From contig NZ_JAIQWW010000022.1 in assembly GCF_020164455.1 (NCBI RefSeq), positions 46,921 through 110,920 on the forward strand: a stretch of DNA of 64,000 bases. The letters run 5' to 3'. The translations under genes were made by a program, and so were the position numbers. Below are positions 33,653-43,293 of the stretch, in pieces. The notes under the pieces are model-generated. The model worked only from the letters and a program-made list of their open reading frames with translations, did no database searches and had not been told where the DNA came from. Origin of the DNA: Phyllobacterium chamaecytisi (lineage in GTDB: Bacteria; Pseudomonadota; Alphaproteobacteria; Rhizobiales; Rhizobiaceae). Position 1 is the first letter of the stretch; every line of letters begins with the position of its first letter.

Positions 33653-34477
33653 TCATGCCTTTGTCGCTCCGGTGAAAAATCCCTCCAATTCGGCGAATCC
33701 CATAGCCTGCTCCGAGAAGCAGAAAGTGCCTGCTGACCGCATTTCCCGCGCCGCATTCACGAACATGCCGAAGGATAGCCTCGCCAGAGCCGAACCGACG
33801 CTGATGCGCTTAACACCCGCCTCCGCCAGCTCCGACACGCCGAATGTTGTTCCCGGCATTCCCATTACTATGTTGACCGGCTTCGTCACTGCCTCACAAA
33901 CCAATCGGATCGTGCTGAGGTCATTAAGGCCAGGTGCGTAGACTACGTCAGCCCCGGCCCTTGCGAAAGCTTGCAGTCGCAGGATGGTGTCACCAAGATC
34001 GGGCCGGCCCCACAAAAAATTCTCACAGCGCGCTGTCAGCACAAAATCATGGGAGAGGGATCGGCGCGCCTCCACAGCGGCCTCGATGCGCTCGACCGCC
34101 AGTGTGAAATCATAGATCGGATCATCGCGCCGACCGGTATGATCTTCGAGGGAACACCCCGCGAGGCCAATTCCGGCAGCAGCTTGGATTGTCTCGGCAG
34201 CACTCTCTGGACTGTCGCCAAAGCCTTTTTCAAGGTCGGCCGAGACAGGGAGGGGTGTTGCTGCCACGATGGTTCGGCAATGGTCCAAGATTTCCTCTCT
34301 CGGCACGGTCCCCTCCGCGACGCCCAGAGAGAACGCCATGCCAGCGCTGGTGGTGGCGAGTGCGGGAAAACCCAAGGCAGCCAAAATCCGGGCGGTCCCA
34401 ACATCCCAAGGATTGGGAATGAGGAACGCGCCCGGTCCTTTGTGCAATTTGCGAAATGCGGTACGTTTGTCTTCCAT
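33653..34477 (-). CDS. Isocitrate lyase / PEP phosphonomutase-family protein
   Basis: 274 residues, TIM barrel of the ICL/PEPM superfamily: IPNPWDVGTARILAALGFPALATTSAGMAFSLG (start of barrel), LPVSADLEKGFGDSPE (metal-binding Asp), GIGLAGCSLEDHTGR and TARCENFLWG. Such proteins split C-C or P-C bonds of 2-oxo acids; the group with ED..GR motifs is generally called oxaloacetate decarboxylase/PEP mutase-like. It is convergent with the HisD-like gene. The 229 bases between them hold nothing seen. Confidence 0.8.
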   Translation of the reverse strand: MEDKRTAFRKLHKGPGAFLIPNPWDVGTARILAALGFPALATTSAGMAFSLGVAEGTVPREEILDHCRTIVAATPLPVSADLEKGFGDSPESAAETIQAAAGIGLAGCSLEDHTGRRDDPIYDFTLAVERIEAAVEARRSLSHDFVLTARCENFLWGRPDLGDTILRLQAFARAGADVVYAPGLNDLSTIRLVCEAVTKPVNIVMGMPGTTFGVSELAEAGVKRISVGSALARLSFGMFVNAAREMRSAGTFCFSEQAMGFAELEGFFTGATKA

Positions 34478-34983
34478 CTTCTATCCCATCCTGATGCTGG
34501 TCCCGAGCATTGCACGACCGCTCCTGAGATGCGGTTTGGCGGCCCATTGGGCACAAAAGGGTAGCCCGCCTTATCCAGCACGAAATCTGGAAAGACGCAC
34601 ATTCCGATAAATCCAAACAGTTGCAAAGATCAGAACGTCAATCCTCCCTTCCTTCCTCCCTCCCTCCGGTCGCCGGCAACGGTCGCGTAAATGTGGTCCG
34701 TGCGGCTGATTGCGACAGGTCCTCCTCACTACACGGCCCGATATCGGGGATTGGACGACGAGTGCGCTTTGGGCCATCTGCAGACATCGTGACGGCTTTG
34801 AGGGTCAAACCCAATGCTGCTCAAATGTGGCTGCCGAAGTTTAAGTTCCAGACGAAACATTGAGCAACTTTGGACGTCCGTCCCGAGCCTTCGAGGGAGC
34901 CTCCATCACACACTTTGTTGTTGCCGCACAGGCTGGCGACGTCGACGAGCCTATGACGGACAGGCCGCTGCCGTTAGCGCTCC
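34478..34983. other. Intergenic, low-complexity tract
   Basis: About 500 bases without a believable gene. A polypyrimidine CCTTCCTTCCTCCC-type tract lies around 34645-34672. No promoter or RNA recognised. Confidence 0.35.
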
Positions 34984-36504
34984 CTACCTGACGATTTCGA
35001 ACTCGCCCGGCTTCCAGGACTTATCGAACCATGACTCCAGAGGGCCATAGAGGCGAAGAAGAACGTTCCAGCCCTTGCCGGGAACTGTCTGGACCCAGTT
35101 GGCCGCATGGCCTTCCGGTGCTGTCGGGCCGAACCATACGTCGACTGAAGAGTCCGCATTGATCACAATGTCTTTCTTGTCGCTGCCAATGCTGGGAAAT
35201 TGCTGATCAGTCTGCAGCATCGAACGGGTCTGATTGTCATACACAACGAACGACCAGAATTCCTTTGCCGGAATGTCAGGCGGCAGGTGCACCTTATAGG
35301 TCTTGCTGCCATCGAACGGCTTGCCGTCCTTGTCGGTCGTGGCACCGGCATATTGCGAACCGATGCCGACGCGCTTTATCGCCATGGCCGGGGTGATTCC
35401 CGTCGCATAATAGTGGAACAGGACACGGGCATCCAGATAGCGAACGCCGGGCTGCAGAAGAAACTCGTAGCTGCCGCCGACAAAGCCGGTGAACCAGGCA
35501 CTTTCCGGATAATAATAGGCGTCCTTCATACGGGTCTTGAAGGTGATGGTGCGCGCCGTCGCATTGCCGACGGCCACGGCTTCAGTGAGGATCTTCTTCA
35601 TCCGCTCGTCGGGCGCAAACGGTTTGCCTTTTTCAATGCCGATGGCGGCGAGCTGTCCCAGTACTTCGGGGTGATAGGCCTCGTTCGGCTCGGATTGGAC
35701 GATGTTGTTCACTTCCTCGTAGAAATGGAAATCATTGGCATGGATGGTGTTGTATTCCTTGCCCGAGGTATTGATGATCTTCATTGCTGGCGGGTTGGCA
35801 GCGTCCGAAAGAAGATAGACCTTGGCGAACTTTCTGGTGTTTTCGACCGCGGTTGCGGTGCTGCCATTTTCGAGGAATCCGCGCCAGAAGAACAGGTTTC
35901 CGTAGGTTGACGTCCGCAAAACGAAATAGCCTTGGGGGACCTCGCCTTCGTAACCCGGCGGCAAAAGCAGGTATTTTCCACCCTTGCCCTTGTCAGGGCC
36001 GGCATTGCCGACATCGCCGACATATTCGAACCAGTGATTGTCGATCATGCCGAGAATGTTGGGCGGCGTCTCGATGACCAGCGGGCCGGCCTTGGTGTCC
36101 AGCCACATGAGATTGTAGATGCTTTCGGTGTTGCCGGTCAGGAACAGTGAACGCGAATCCATCAGGTTTTCGAAGATCAAAATGGTCTGGTTGTTGTCGG
36201 CGCCCTGGCTGGCCAATCCAACTCTCAGGGCTTCGACCGATGCGCCGGGCATGGCATTGAGAAAGGCATCGACGCCGCGCATGAAGTCGAGATTGTCGTA
36301 GATCTTCTCCGAAGTGGCGTCATCCGGGAAGCCATCGAAAAAGTTCAGTTTGCCAAGTCTGGTGTCCAAACTCTCCGGCGTGATGATGGAACCCGGTATC
36401 GGCGTCGTCATTTTCATCTTCGGCGCCGTATCGGCGGAAGTGGTGCCCAAGCCCATCAGCACCATTGCGGCGGTCGCGCAAAGCAGCCTCGTCATGCGTA
36501 TCAT
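34984..36504 (-). CDS. Exported DUF1254/DUF1214 protein
   Basis: 506 residues; GGAGAG precedes ATG 36504. Signal peptide MIRMTRLLCATAAMVLMGLGTTSA. N-terminal DUF1254 (about 40-180: LMWLDTKAGPLVIETPPNILGMIDNHWFEYVGDVG) and C-terminal DUF1214 (about 380-495: KTYKVHLPPDIPAKEFWSFVVYDNQTRSML, WNVLLRLYGPLESWFDKSWKPGEFE). Such proteins are periplasmic and uncharacterised. It is the last gene of a minus-strand run and a distant paralogue of the next one. Confidence 0.85.
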   Translation of the reverse strand: MIRMTRLLCATAAMVLMGLGTTSADTAPKMKMTTPIPGSIITPESLDTRLGKLNFFDGFPDDATSEKIYDNLDFMRGVDAFLNAMPGASVEALRVGLASQGADNNQTILIFENLMDSRSLFLTGNTESIYNLMWLDTKAGPLVIETPPNILGMIDNHWFEYVGDVGNAGPDKGKGGKYLLLPPGYEGEVPQGYFVLRTSTYGNLFFWRGFLENGSTATAVENTRKFAKVYLLSDAANPPAMKIINTSGKEYNTIHANDFHFYEEVNNIVQSEPNEAYHPEVLGQLAAIGIEKGKPFAPDERMKKILTEAVAVGNATARTITFKTRMKDAYYYPESAWFTGFVGGSYEFLLQPGVRYLDARVLFHYYATGITPAMAIKRVGIGSQYAGATTDKDGKPFDGSKTYKVHLPPDIPAKEFWSFVVYDNQTRSMLQTDQQFPSIGSDKKDIVINADSSVDVWFGPTAPEGHAANWVQTVPGKGWNVLLRLYGPLESWFDKSWKPGEFEIVR

Positions 36505-36567
36505 AGTTCTCTCCTAATTGACGGCGCCTCTTCGGGCACCACACATCAGTACGGTCGGGGATAATTA

Positions 36568-37998
36568 TTACGCCACATTGATACCGGGAGGCTGCCATGT
36601 CCCTTCACCCGCCGGCAGTATGGAAGGGGCTTCGCTTTTCGGCCAGTACAGGCGCATCACGATGTAGGCGGTACCGTTGGGCGCAGGCAGCCAATTTGCC
36701 TCCTTGTCTGCGCCGGGGCTGTCTTTCTGGATATAGAGAGTGAGTGAACCATCCTCGTTCTTCTTCATACCCGGCAGCATCGGCGAGTTGATGAGGTAGC
36801 GATTGATCGGGTTCTTGATCAAAAGCTGGCTCTTGCCGTCATACATCGTCACCGACCAAAAGGAGTTCACCGGCGGGAGTTGCCCTGCGGGGAAGGTGAT
36901 CGTGTAGTTGTGCTTGCTGGCGTCGAGTGTTTCGCCTGTCGCATTCGTACGGGTAAAGGGATACATGGCTTCCACGGCATCGTTGCCATACATACCCGCC
37001 TTGGCAGCGGCGGCACGCTTTAGCCAATCTCCCCTGTAAAAGCTGCGGTCGCCAAAGAATGAACCAATACTCCAGCCGTTGATGGTTTTGTTTCCGCTCG
37101 CCGCAAACTTGGCGACCTTGTCATCACCCTCTTTCATCCCAAGGCCGATTTCCACTTTGTGAGCAATCGGAAGGTCCTTGAAATGGAATGATTTATCCGG
37201 GCCCACACCAATACGGGCGAGCTTGGCACGGATGGCCTTGTCCTCTTCCGTGGGCGGCACGAACGCAAGCGCGGCATCGAGATAGTCGAAGAAGTTGTCT
37301 TTGATGCCCTGCGTTGTCGCCGGCAGGAAGTCGATCTTCGGGGCGGCCGGGGGTGCAGGTTGCTTCAGGAAGGCCGACAGCGGCTGCACATTGTAGCCGG
37401 CCTGCACCTTTTCCACGTTCGCCAGGTCTTCGACGTTGATTAGCTGCGTCCGAAAATTGGCGAATACGAACGGGGTGGTCGAGGAAAAGATCTGCTTGAT
37501 GCCAGTGGGCTTCTCGCCGTTCCAGTCGGGTCCGACCACGAGATAGGAACCCGGATCGTTTCCCGTAGCGCGGCTGCCAATATAGCCAAAGTTATAGGTA
37601 TTGCCGTCGATCAACTGCACCGAATAATAACGTTCCTTCTCCACCGCCGGCACGGAGATCACCATCGGCTCGGCGCGCAGATCCAGCCACAGAATGGAGT
37701 ATGGCGTGTCGCTGTTCGGCGTGACGATGGCTGTATCTTCATAGGTCGCCACATGATGCATATTGTCGATCTGGTTGAACGGTGCCTTGAACTGGCTGGA
37801 TTTCGGATCGACGGCGAACTCATGCATGACCGCATAATTCATTACCAGCGGCAGGCCGTAGATGAAGCCTTCCTCAGCGATGTCCTTGGCCTCGATGATG
37901 TCAGGGTAACTCTGCGCCATTAAGAGGCTTGGCCTTGCAATCGCGGCTCCCGCGGCGATCGCCGCTGCGGTGCGAAGTAGATCTCGTTTTGTCAACAT
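36568..37998 (-). CDS. Exported DUF1254/DUF1214 protein, Tat-type signal
   Basis: 476 residues from ATG 37998. The N-terminus MLTKRDLLRTAAAIAAGAAIARPSLLMAQ looks like a Tat-like signal with KRDLLR. DUF1254 (SDTPYSILWLDLRAEPMVISVPAVEKERYYSVQLID) and DUF1214 (LPPVNSFWSVTMYDGKSQLL, APNGTAYIVMRLYWP) are both present. It lies 63 bases upstream of the previous gene on the same strand and is probably cotranscribed. Confidence 0.85.
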   Translation of the reverse strand: MLTKRDLLRTAAAIAAGAAIARPSLLMAQSYPDIIEAKDIAEEGFIYGLPLVMNYAVMHEFAVDPKSSQFKAPFNQIDNMHHVATYEDTAIVTPNSDTPYSILWLDLRAEPMVISVPAVEKERYYSVQLIDGNTYNFGYIGSRATGNDPGSYLVVGPDWNGEKPTGIKQIFSSTTPFVFANFRTQLINVEDLANVEKVQAGYNVQPLSAFLKQPAPPAAPKIDFLPATTQGIKDNFFDYLDAALAFVPPTEEDKAIRAKLARIGVGPDKSFHFKDLPIAHKVEIGLGMKEGDDKVAKFAASGNKTINGWSIGSFFGDRSFYRGDWLKRAAAAKAGMYGNDAVEAMYPFTRTNATGETLDASKHNYTITFPAGQLPPVNSFWSVTMYDGKSQLLIKNPINRYLINSPMLPGMKKNEDGSLTLYIQKDSPGADKEANWLPAPNGTAYIVMRLYWPKSEAPSILPAGEGTWQPPGINVA

Positions 37999-38088
37999 TT
38001 GCCGTACCCCTTTGTCACAGGATGAATCATTGAATTCGTGCGTTTCAAAACGGTCTTCTTTCATACCGGCAGGCGGCGCTGGTCTTTC

Positions 38089-38895
38089 TCATTTCGGAAA
38101 CAGGAACGTAACGGCCAAGCGTGCACCGAAGCCGTCAGGGCCGTTGTCCGGGCTTTGTGCCCAATAGCGGACACCTGCCATGAGCTGAACTGGTTGCTTG
38201 TTGACCTTCACCAGTTTGGCGACCGTGAAGTTGATGGGAACGGACCATTGTTCGGCCTCCCAATTATAGGTGCTCTCGGTGTTCAGCGCGAAGGTCCACG
38301 CTTTCGGTGTTGTGTAGGAAATGAAGGGTTGCAGGAACGTCGAGTTCACGTCCTGACGATCGTCATCACCCGCGAACGACCAGATGTGGTTCACCAGAGC
38401 ACCATAGGTCCAAGGACCGGATTGCTTGAGGGCCACGGCCGTCGGGCCCGCGCCCCACTTCCCGCCTCCAAGCAAGTCGTCCGTCGCGGTCGGCAAAAGA
38501 AAGACGGGACCGACGCCCCAAATGATACCACTCGAGGTGGGCTTCTTGGGCGAGAAGAACAGGCTCTGCGTCGTATCCCCAAGCCCGAATTGATCGCCGG
38601 ACGGTCCTGCGATGTCGTTTTGCCAGACAATCGGCACGATGGTGCGAGAGATGAGGTTCCAGTCCTCGTTCAAGGTGAACGGAATGACGGGTTGAACATT
38701 AATGGTGTATTTGCTGCCATCGTCCGGGCCGTAGCCGCCATCATAGTTGCCCTGGAATGGTACGCTGATGAGCGACGCGATGGGATTGGAGAGTTTCTTG
38801 GCGAGGTCCGCTGCACTCTCTTGCGCCTGCGCCGAAAAAGTAAGCGCATAAAAGGCTACCGAAGCGGATAGAAATCCCAAGCGCAAGATCGTCAT
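38089..38895 (-). CDS. Outer-membrane transporter-like protein
   Basis: 268 residues from ATG 38895 (AGGGG at 6 bases). Signal peptide MTILRLGFLSASVAFYALTFSAQA, then amphipathic beta-strands: YTINVQPVIPFTLNEDWNLISRTIVPIVWQ, GLGDTTQSLFFSPKK, FLLPTATDDLLGGGKWGAGPTAV, and a terminal PDGFGARLAVTFLFPK ending in Lys. It resembles the phenol-degradation-type/neuromedin-U-like beta-barrels often annotated as transporters. Same strand as the DUF1254 genes; it may pass substrates or products across the outer membrane. Confidence 0.8.
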   Translation of the reverse strand: MTILRLGFLSASVAFYALTFSAQAQESAADLAKKLSNPIASLISVPFQGNYDGGYGPDDGSKYTINVQPVIPFTLNEDWNLISRTIVPIVWQNDIAGPSGDQFGLGDTTQSLFFSPKKPTSSGIIWGVGPVFLLPTATDDLLGGGKWGAGPTAVALKQSGPWTYGALVNHIWSFAGDDDRQDVNSTFLQPFISYTTPKAWTFALNTESTYNWEAEQWSVPINFTVAKLVKVNKQPVQLMAGVRYWAQSPDNGPDGFGARLAVTFLFPK

Positions 38896-39077
38896 AAACA
38901 TCCCCTGTCCTCATTACACAACTGCCTTTACGGCTGTTCCAACCCATTGCAGGTAGCGGCGATAGAAAGAAGTACGTAACTGTTAAACCGACCATCAGTG
39001 CTGCCGCAGCCATGCACAACACTTGCGATCCTTGGTGCAGTGAAACCTATCGGAGCGCCACTCCTGCGGGGAGTATC

Positions 39078-39091
39078 TTACTGTAACCTAC
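39078..39091. repeat. 14-base motif shared with 45139-45152
   Basis: TTACTGTAACCTAC. It is part of an imperfect palindrome (GTAACCTACG-TC-CGTGATTAC, 39083-39103), about 180 bases upstream of the transporter-like gene. The identical 14-mer lies 52 bases upstream of the TPR gene at 45087. A related perfect inverted repeat is at 42041-42059. They may be operators for one regulator. Confidence 0.3.
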
Positions 39092-39149
39092 GTCCGTGAT
39101 TACCCGTTGCGCGGCGCATCTTGAGACGCTGCACCACCAACGCGAACAA

Positions 39150-39491
39150 CTACTCCTGACCGCAGTAGCGCGCTGTTGCCGTTCCGATTGTCTGAAACTT
39201 TCCGTTGCCGGTTACTGTCGTTGCGCAGATCGTCGTTCCTGGATTCCACCAATACGTCGTCGGGCCCTGCTGCTGGGTAAACGCGTAGCCTCGCAACCGC
39301 AGCTGGTTTCGAGCTCCGGCGGCGGGAGCATTTACCAGATCGGCGAGGTCGACCGGTGCTCCCCCCGTGGTCGTTCCGGTCGCGTCCATGGCGACCGGAA
39401 CAGACGAGGCTGGGACAGCGTCGTCACCCGTCGACTGACACGCAGCAAGCGCTATCATCATAAATAGTGATGTGGAGACGGCAGTTCGCAT
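39150..39491 (-). CDS. Small lipoprotein, 113 aa
   Basis: ATG 39491 with GGGGGAG upstream. Lipobox LAAC near residues 15-18 after a short hydrophobic signal, so the product is a lipoprotein. The mature part reads STGDDAVPASSVPVAMDA, then DLADLVNAPAAGARNQLRLRGYAF and two cysteines (CATTV, YCGQ). No family recognised. It lies within the envelope gene run. Confidence 0.7.
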   Translation of the reverse strand: MRTAVSTSLFMMIALAACQSTGDDAVPASSVPVAMDATGTTTGGAPVDLADLVNAPAAGARNQLRLRGYAFTQQQGPTTYWWNPGTTICATTVTGNGKFQTIGTATARYCGQE

Positions 39492-39602
39492 TTGCTTGAC
39501 TCCCCCTCAAAATCGTTGCTCAGCCCATGCTTGGGATGAGAATAGTTGCCGGCAACGTGAAGACGCAGAAGCTGTCAGCGATGACAACGCCCCGCCGGAA
39601 CG

Positions 39603-40862
39603 TCAATCGCACATGGTTGGCTGAAGCGCATTGGGCTTGCAACGGTTACGCGCCGCCGTTTGCCCTCCAGACTTTCCGCTCAACCGAGCGATGTGATTTG
39701 CATAATTGTCCCGGGAATCCTGATCGACGACGGCGATCGGGGCGGAAAGGATCAATCCCGCAGCGCCGCCTGCCACTGCCGCCGTTCCGGTCGTGGCTTC
39801 GAGGATCTTGTCGCCGAGGCCAACCCTGCTGTCGGTCAAGGTCTGGCCCTGGGAAATACGAGCGCCGATGAGTTGTACGATTTGCGGGGATTCGGCAAAT
39901 TTGCTGTGATGGAGACTGTCGCCGGCTTTGATCTTGGTGAGATCGATCACCCTGATCTTGTTGGCGGCCAGTTCCTCCCTATAGGGAGATTGTTCGGGAT
40001 CGATGGAACCAATTCTCGGTATGTCCCCCCATACCCGCCGAGACAATGCGAGCGCGCGATCGTCGCGGGAAACGAAAAGGGTGAACTGCGGGCGATCCGA
40101 CCCCATGTCTGCGATCTGGGAACGGAACACATCGACATCGACATCAGCATCGGCAAGCATAACGTTCTTGAATTTCGCTGGCAGTCTGCCGTTACGGATG
40201 GCCATCTGGCGCAGCGACTCCAGGGCGAGCCAGTTGCCCATCGAGTGCGCCAGAATGGAGACGTCCTTTACCACGGGATCTCTAGCGAGATATTGAAACA
40301 GTGTTTCGAGGGCATTCCTCGTGTAGTTCGTACTCTCTCTGTCATATCCATAGGCCAGCAAGCTGCCGCGCGAAGGCCAGGTAACCAACAGGGGCGTGTT
40401 GGGGATGCCCGAATCTTGCATGATTTGTGCGAAACGATAGACGGCATCCTCAAAGCGGTTGTTGAAACCGTGAATAAAAACAATGACGCTGCGATCGGGG
40501 TTTTTCTTCACTGTAGCGTTCAGCCATGATTTGGCTCCGTCCAGCGTCAATGCGTCCGCTTTCAGAACCGCAAAGTCCGTTAGCGGATTGGAGGGAAGCT
40601 TCTTGGGCCAGGCAACTTCGCCCACTTTTCGCACTTTGCCTGGCGGGATCGAAACCGTTACGTCGGCGAAGGACGGTGTCAGCCCGCGCTCGCCACTGAA
40701 CATTTGCCCGGAAACACTGGAACGGCTTCGCGTCGTTGTGACCAGCATCTCAACCTTGCTTGAAGATGGCGACGTGTCTGCCACAGGTGACAACACGTTC
40801 TTCGGTCTCCCGGCACAGCCTGTAGTCATACCGGCGATCGCCAGTATCACAATCCAACGCAT
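39603..40862 (-). CDS. Lipoprotein alpha/beta hydrolase, DUF900
   Basis: 419 residues from ATG 40862 (AAAGGG upstream; the TTG at 40886 has no ribosome-binding site). Lipobox TTGC after MRWIVILAIAGM. The catalytic core is typical of DUF900 hydrolases: VIVFIHGFNNRFEDAVYRFAQI (oxyanion region), the Ser nucleophile in SILAHSMGNW, the Asp region MLADADVDVDVF, and His in SLHHSKFAES. It is followed by an Ala/Gly-rich C-terminal segment. Probably a membrane-anchored esterase or lipase. Confidence 0.85.
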   Translation of the reverse strand: MRWIVILAIAGMTTGCAGRPKNVLSPVADTSPSSSKVEMLVTTTRSRSSVSGQMFSGERGLTPSFADVTVSIPPGKVRKVGEVAWPKKLPSNPLTDFAVLKADALTLDGAKSWLNATVKKNPDRSVIVFIHGFNNRFEDAVYRFAQIMQDSGIPNTPLLVTWPSRGSLLAYGYDRESTNYTRNALETLFQYLARDPVVKDVSILAHSMGNWLALESLRQMAIRNGRLPAKFKNVMLADADVDVDVFRSQIADMGSDRPQFTLFVSRDDRALALSRRVWGDIPRIGSIDPEQSPYREELAANKIRVIDLTKIKAGDSLHHSKFAESPQIVQLIGARISQGQTLTDSRVGLGDKILEATTGTAAVAGGAAGLILSAPIAVVDQDSRDNYANHIARLSGKSGGQTAARNRCKPNALQPTMCD

Positions 40863-40907
40863 GCCCTTTGAAAAAGGCGGTGCCAAGAGAACGGTATCTT
40901 TCCCCGA

Positions 40908-41120
40908 CTAACAATAATAGACCCCCACAGCGCATCGCCTGACTGTGCGTCGTGCCACGCCGGCTACGCTGACGGGCGTGAGGGGACGGCCGATCCGGGC
41001 CTCGGCTATGCCGACAAAGCTGTAGAGGCTTGGAACCGAGAACTCCGATCCTGCTTCCAATGCGAACAATCCAGCGATCCCGGCCACAAGCGCGATTCTG
41101 AGTTTCCTTGACGCGTTCAT
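40908..41120 (-). CDS. Hypothetical exported protein, 70 aa
   Basis: ATG 41120 overlaps the stop of the DUF2092 gene (ATGA). N-terminal signal or anchor (RKLRIALVAGIAGLFALEAGSEF), then IGRPLTPVSVAGVARRTVRRCAVGVYYC. This C-terminal motif is seen on short rhizobial exported proteins. Coupled to the DUF2092 gene, so both likely act together; function unknown. Confidence 0.65.
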   Translation of the reverse strand: MNASRKLRIALVAGIAGLFALEAGSEFSVPSLYSFVGIAEARIGRPLTPVSVAGVARRTVRRCAVGVYYC

Positions 41121-41923
41121 TTCGTGCCTCCGGGGGTGAAGTGATTGGGAAGTTCGTCAATATTGGGCAGCTTCTCCAGATCCACCTTTTCGGCTTTCGA
41201 TTTGTTTTTGAAACTGAAGTCGTCGGCAATGACGTCGATGCCGGTTTTCCAGTCACTGATCTGGATGCTGTATTGGGGTCCCTGGTCCACCTGACTTGCG
41301 GTGATCACATATCTGCAAGGATAGGGATTTTTGCCTTGGGCGATCCAGATCTGCCAGTCGACTTCCTTTGCCCGAAATGCAAGGTGGTCGCATTCCGTGC
41401 CGGCGATCACGCCGCTGCCAAGGTCCTTGACATCGACCACATCGCGCATCAGCTCCGCATAGACATTTGGCAGGATCAGGTCGGCGGCTGGAAGCGGCCT
41501 GTGCAGTGTATCTCTTAGCTGGTCGACGAGGTTTTCGACGGTGCCCGGCACGTCGACCTCAGTATAGAGATTGGCATCCTTGCCCAGCACGGTCAGCGTC
41601 TTGCCGTCAAACACCATCTCGACATCGGCGAAACCGCCATGGCGGGTGGCACGAATTTTGTCGGGCCGCCCCAACTCGATCTTGCCCGAGCTTGCAAGCA
41701 GCAATTTCTGATGGTCCTTGGTGACGACTTCAAGGTTGGTGTCGTAGTTGAACGATATTGCTTTCTGTGCAGCCAGATAGTCCGACATCGCCTTGAGCAA
41801 CGTCTTGGCATCTGCTTCGGCTGCCGTCGCGCCCGTTGGCATTCCCGCAGCAATTGTCAGGGCGAGCGCGGCCGACGAGACGGACGCTGCGAAGGTCCGC
41901 ATCGCATATTGAGCAATTATCAT
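41117..41923 (-). CDS. Exported DUF2092 protein
   Basis: 268 residues from ATG 41923 with GGAG upstream. Signal region with a hydrophobic core ending ALTIAAGMPTGATAA. The mature protein matches DUF2092, an LolA-like fold: DAKTLLKAMSDYLAAQKAISFNYD, LLLASSGKIELGRPDKIRATRHGG, DVEMVFDGKTLTVLGKDANLYTEVD, then DWQIWIAQGKNPYPCRYVITAS. LolA-like folds bind lipid or lipoprotein, so a role in envelope lipid handling is conceivable. Coupled to the 70-residue gene downstream. Confidence 0.85.
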   Translation of the reverse strand: MIIAQYAMRTFAASVSSAALALTIAAGMPTGATAAEADAKTLLKAMSDYLAAQKAISFNYDTNLEVVTKDHQKLLLASSGKIELGRPDKIRATRHGGFADVEMVFDGKTLTVLGKDANLYTEVDVPGTVENLVDQLRDTLHRPLPAADLILPNVYAELMRDVVDVKDLGSGVIAGTECDHLAFRAKEVDWQIWIAQGKNPYPCRYVITASQVDQGPQYSIQISDWKTGIDVIADDFSFKNKSKAEKVDLEKLPNIDELPNHFTPGGTK

Positions 41924-42040
41924 CCTGGGCTCCTCCCCCTCAGTTATTGTGAAATCTGGTGGACTGGCTTCAGACCCCACCGTCTCGACAAGCCTCCCGA
42001 TTGGCCTGGAAAATGTACGCGCCACAAAGGAATTACGCCC

Positions 42041-42059
42041 GTAACATCTCGTATGTTAC
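42041..42059. promoter_or_regulatory. Perfect inverted repeat, likely operator
   Basis: GTAACAT, CTCGT spacer, ATGTTAC: a 7-bp perfect palindrome with a 5-base spacer, 118 bases upstream of the DUF2092 gene start. Its size and symmetry suit a TetR- or MarR-type dimer. No such regulator is encoded in this part of the window. Confidence 0.45.
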
Positions 42060-42308
42060 AGGTATCAATAGCCCTGCGAAGCCAGAGTCAGGACTCACTA
42101 ATCAGAGCAAGAAGATGACGACCGCTGCTATACATATGCTTAAGAAAAGGTGTGGGCGCAGCGGTCGTATCGAGTGTGAATACGACGCCAGTCTTTGAGT
42201 TTTCCGAACATGTTTCGATCTTTGTGACGTTGCTTGTAGAGCACAACATCGTGCGGGATTGGCATCTTTCTGTTGGCCTTTGACGGAATGCAGGCCGGGA
42301 TTGTGCGA

Positions 42309-42990
42309 TCAGCCGGCGCCTTTCGAAACCCGTCGGCGTCTTAGCAGGCTGGCTGCCGTCCGATGTCCTTTCAAATGGGTAGCATCGATCATCGGCCTTG
42401 GCGCGCTCGACCCACCCCGAAGGCCTGTCCTCATCAATTCGGGAAGCGGCTGCAAGCTCAGCCAAATGTCCTTTTCGGCGATCAGCCTGGGGGTGGCCTC
42501 ATCCATGAGGAAGCCGTGTTTGATGCACTTCACACCAACCGCGATAGCCTTCCGGATCGCATCCGGGGTGAAGGCGTGGGCGGCGACGCAGGTGCCCCAA
42601 TTTTCGGCAATTTCAACGGCGGCCCGGAAAATTCTGGTTCGGTGAAGGTGGTGACGTCGAGCGGGCTGAAGGGTGAAGACACCCGCAGAACGGGCCCCCG
42701 CATAACTGCACGCGGACGCGCAAACACACCTCGTCGGGGTTGTCCACGACCATGGCACCCCCGCTCGTCTCCATGGGGGGCAGCAGACACTGGTCCTCCG
42801 GGCAGGTCGGCGAGTAGGCGCAAATCACCAAACCGCTGGTTACTGTGATCATGGCACCGGACGGAGAGATGCGCGGTCCGGGGACGACGTCCCGATCTAT
42901 CGCGAACGCGGGCCCGCCCACGTCGCGAACGGTGGTGAAGCCGCGCATCACGCTGGCGCCAAGTCCGAGCAGGAGAGTTGCCGCAAACAT
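42309..42990 (-). pseudogene. Decayed amidohydrolase (Xaa-Pro dipeptidase-type)
   Basis: Pieces in different frames: around 42990-42850 the frame reads RGFTTVRDVGGPAFAIDRD, GPRISPSGAMITVTSG, then VDNPDEVCLRVR. Another frame near 42660 reads PFSPLDVTTFTEPE. A third reads AVEIAENWGTCVAAHAFTPDAIRKAIAVGVKCIKHGFLMDEATPRLIAEKDIW down to ~42430. Put together this is the middle of an imidazolonepropionase-like amidohydrolase, with the GFTTVRD strand and the metal-ligand histidines (AHAF, KHG). Frameshifts and missing ends make it non-functional. Confidence 0.75.
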
Positions 42991-43293
42991 TTCTCTGCCA
43001 GAGCGAAGCAGGAAGTGAGCAGACGATTCTGACGAAGCGTCGCCTACGGGTCTTTGAGTGTAAAAATTTGGCCGAGGGACTTCCGATTTGGCTCGATTCC
43101 AGCCGCTGATCGGAAATCTTCAATCGTCCGCTCATGGCGCCATTTGAGCCTTGGTCTAAATCTCATAGCGGGAAGTTGCCGTTCGTGGCCTGTTCCGACA
43201 GGGAGGGCGCTTGGGCAGTTGATGCCGGCCCCACAGGTCCTGATCCTGGCTCGGGTCCAGAACTGGGCGGACTCCGAAATTTGGAGACCGCCG
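42991..43293. other. Intergenic, nothing recognised
   Basis: About 300 bases between the amidohydrolase remnant and the TPR gene end; no coding or structured element seen. Confidence 0.35.

Noticed and set aside
34645..34672. CCTTCC-type polypyrimidine tract as a phase-variable repeat
   Set aside because: Irregular units and no adjacent gene start, so no support for a switching role.
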